Shown here piece after piece: positions 5,445-6,382 of a stretch of DNA of 6,382 bases. The number at the start of each line of letters is the position of its first letter. Position 1 is the first letter of the stretch. The notes under the pieces were generated by a model. It searched no databases. It worked only from the letters and a program-made list of their open reading frames with translations, and had not been told where the DNA came from. The translations under genes and the position numbers were made by a program. This DNA comes from Nitrososphaerota archaeon (GTDB lineage: Archaea > Thermoproteota > Nitrososphaeria > Nitrososphaerales > Gagatemarchaeaceae), in NCBI GenBank assembly GCA_016200025.1, contig JACQFO010000061.1, forward strand, positions 1-6,382, given 5' to 3'.

Positions 5445-5846
5445 CTACTCCTTGACCGCTACCTTTCCGCCCGCGGCTTCGACCTTAGCTTGAGCTCTCT
5501 TGGTGAAGACCCCCACGGTCACCGCGTATGCTCCCCCCACGGAGCCCGAGCCCAGGAGTTTCTGGACGCCCATGGAGGTGAGGTCGAGCGCCTTGCTTCC
5601 CTTCGCGAGCGCGTCGAGGTCTCCCACGTTGACCCAGGTGCTCGGTCTGATGTATCCGGGCGGTCGGAATGGGTCACGGCCGAAGTGGTCGGGGTCGTAT
5701 TTTATCGTCCAGCTCCATTTGTGCTTGTGCAGCCCGGCGTTGCCGTGCCCTCCTTGCTTCCCGGAGTGGCGGTGCTGGCCTATCTGCCCGTAGCCATGGG
5801 TCCGCATCCCGCGGTACCGTCTCCCTTTCCGCGCTCTTGTGGGCAT
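5445..5846 (-). CDS. rpl15: 50S ribosomal protein uL15
   Basis: Large subunit protein at the base of the central protuberance region, binding 23S rRNA through a long N-terminal tail. The 133 residues start with a very basic, Gly/His-rich tail containing the family motif RGMRTHGYGQIGQHRHSG (12–29) and GGHGNAGLHKHKWSWTIKY (32–50), typical of archaeal uL15. The globular part (about 70–133) ends with the VEAAGGKV motif (122–129). It is slightly shorter than many archaeal homologues, about 140–150, mostly at the C-terminus. The ATG at 5844–5846 follows the uL30 stop with a single base between (TAG-G-ATG), so translation is probably coupled. The secY start is 10 nt beyond its stop. Confidence 0.97.
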   Translation of the reverse strand: MPTRARKGRRYRGMRTHGYGQIGQHRHSGKQGGHGNAGLHKHKWSWTIKYDPDHFGRDPFRPPGYIRPSTWVNVGDLDALAKGSKALDLTSMGVQKLLGSGSVGGAYAVTVGVFTKRAQAKVEAAGGKVAVKE

Positions 5847-5847
5847 C

Positions 5848-6312
5848 CTAGATCATCCTCTTGACTATCTCTTCGAGCTTGGGGTTGTTCCCAAGGATTC
5901 CCCTCTCGGAATACTGGCGGCGCATGGACTTTCTGAAGCCGCCCTTCGGAGGGGCGAGCCTGAAGAACGGACGCATGCCCTCGAGGGCGGAGAGCCTGAT
6001 CTGCTCCTTGACCATCTTCTTCGCAAGGTCTTCGTGGGTCTTGTAGCCGAGCTTCTTGAGCGAAGGCGCGTCGAGCCCCTTCGTCATGCTGACCATGCCT
6101 CTCTTCTTGAGGAGCGACGCCAGGAACTCGGCCTCGACCGGCGCCCAGGCAAGGTAGTTCTTACAAAGCTTGAGCATGCCCATTGTCACCGGGTCGTCGG
6201 GGACCACGGAGGCGGAGAAGCGCCTGATGACCTTCAGCTCGTCGAGCGCCTTCCTGGTGGGGGCGGGCGAGTTTATCGGGCCGTGGAGGTTGACGACTAG
6301 CAGTAGGGCCAT
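5848..6312 (-). CDS. rpl30: 50S ribosomal protein uL30 (archaeal/eukaryotic L7 type)
   Basis: Binds 23S rRNA in the large subunit. The 154 residues are the archaeal/eukaryotic form: the uL30 core (1–60; LLLVVNLHGPINSPAPTRKALDEL… is the first strand and helix) plus a C-terminal extension absent from the roughly 60-residue bacterial protein. That extension includes LKKRGMVS (68–75), basic FRLAPPKGGFRKSMRRQYSERG (117–138) and a final helix. The open frame continues 21 codons upstream to 6375, but that part would overlap the end of the uS5 gene. The ATG at 6310–6312 gives the family N-terminus MALLLVVN and lies 10 nt after the uS5 stop with AGGTG upstream. Confidence 0.96.
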   Translation of the reverse strand: MALLLVVNLHGPINSPAPTRKALDELKVIRRFSASVVPDDPVTMGMLKLCKNYLAWAPVEAEFLASLLKKRGMVSMTKGLDAPSLKKLGYKTHEDLAKKMVKEQIRLSALEGMRPFFRLAPPKGGFRKSMRRQYSERGILGNNPKLEEIVKRMI

Positions 6313-6322
6313 CTCATGACAC

Positions 6323-6382
6323 CTATACGTTGAGCCCGTGCGACATCCTGAAGGCGTCGTAGACCGCGTTCGCAAGCGAGGA
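6323..6382 (-). CDS. rpsE: 30S ribosomal protein uS5, last 19 codons (5' part outside window)
   Basis: The minus strand from the window edge reads an open frame of 19 residues, SSLANAVYDAFRMSHGLNV, ending in TAG at 6323–6325. An amphipathic helix with a NAVYDAFR-like core near the end is typical of archaeal uS5. Position supports it: uS5 directly precedes uL30 in the archaeal spc-type operon, and the stop lies 10 nt before the uL30 ATG. The fragment is too short to judge from sequence alone, so the call leans on gene order. Confidence 0.75.
   Translation of the reverse strand, partial: SSLANAVYDAFRMSHGLNV

Noticed and set aside
5839..6300. 153-residue plus-strand open frame opposite uL30
   Set aside because: Codon-mirrored shadow of uL30; Leu/Glu/Arg-rich with no domain and no ribosome site.

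Overview
This 6.4-kb, GC-rich window is archaeal, and most likely from the TACK group. Three things point that way: the gene order uS5–uL30–uL15–SecY–adenylate kinase–EMC3/DUF106–CMP kinase–Cbf5, the archaeal-type proteins (AdkA, Cbf5 with a PUA domain, 154-residue uL30), and a tRNA gene with two bulge-helix-bulge introns. The order and the Cbf5 and uL15 sequences look most like Nitrososphaerota (Thaumarchaeota), with unusually high GC for that phylum. The phylum is an inference from memory of family sequences, not from a search.

Every real gene is on the minus strand, so transcription runs from the right end of the window to the left. On the right is the tail of the large ribosomal protein operon: the last codons of uS5 (rpsE), then uL30 (rpl30), uL15 (rpl15) and the translocon channel SecY. 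It continues without a promoter-sized gap into adenylate kinase (AdkA type), an EMC3/TMCO1-type membrane insertase with an extra exported domain, cytidylate kinase, and Cbf5, the pseudouridine synthase of H/ACA RNPs. Gene junctions are 1–11 nt gaps or short overlaps, so this reads as one transcript. It joins ribosome parts, membrane protein insertion, nucleotide monophosphate kinases and RNA modification.

To the left, a 283-nt interval (685–967) separates the operon from the last gene. It holds a tRNA-Ser(GGA) gene with two introns (positions 29/30 and 37/38) and its own TATA element about 27 nt upstream. It also holds the TATA element and Shine-Dalgarno site of the next gene. That gene is a rhomboid intramembrane serine protease with a TTG start; its 3' end runs off the left edge.

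The most notable items are the doubly interrupted tRNA-Ser, whose splice sites can both be fixed to the base by BHB geometry, and the EMC3-family protein, which carries a signal peptide and an extracytoplasmic domain of about 120 residues ahead of its insertase core. I see no mobile element, CRISPR array or plus-strand gene.
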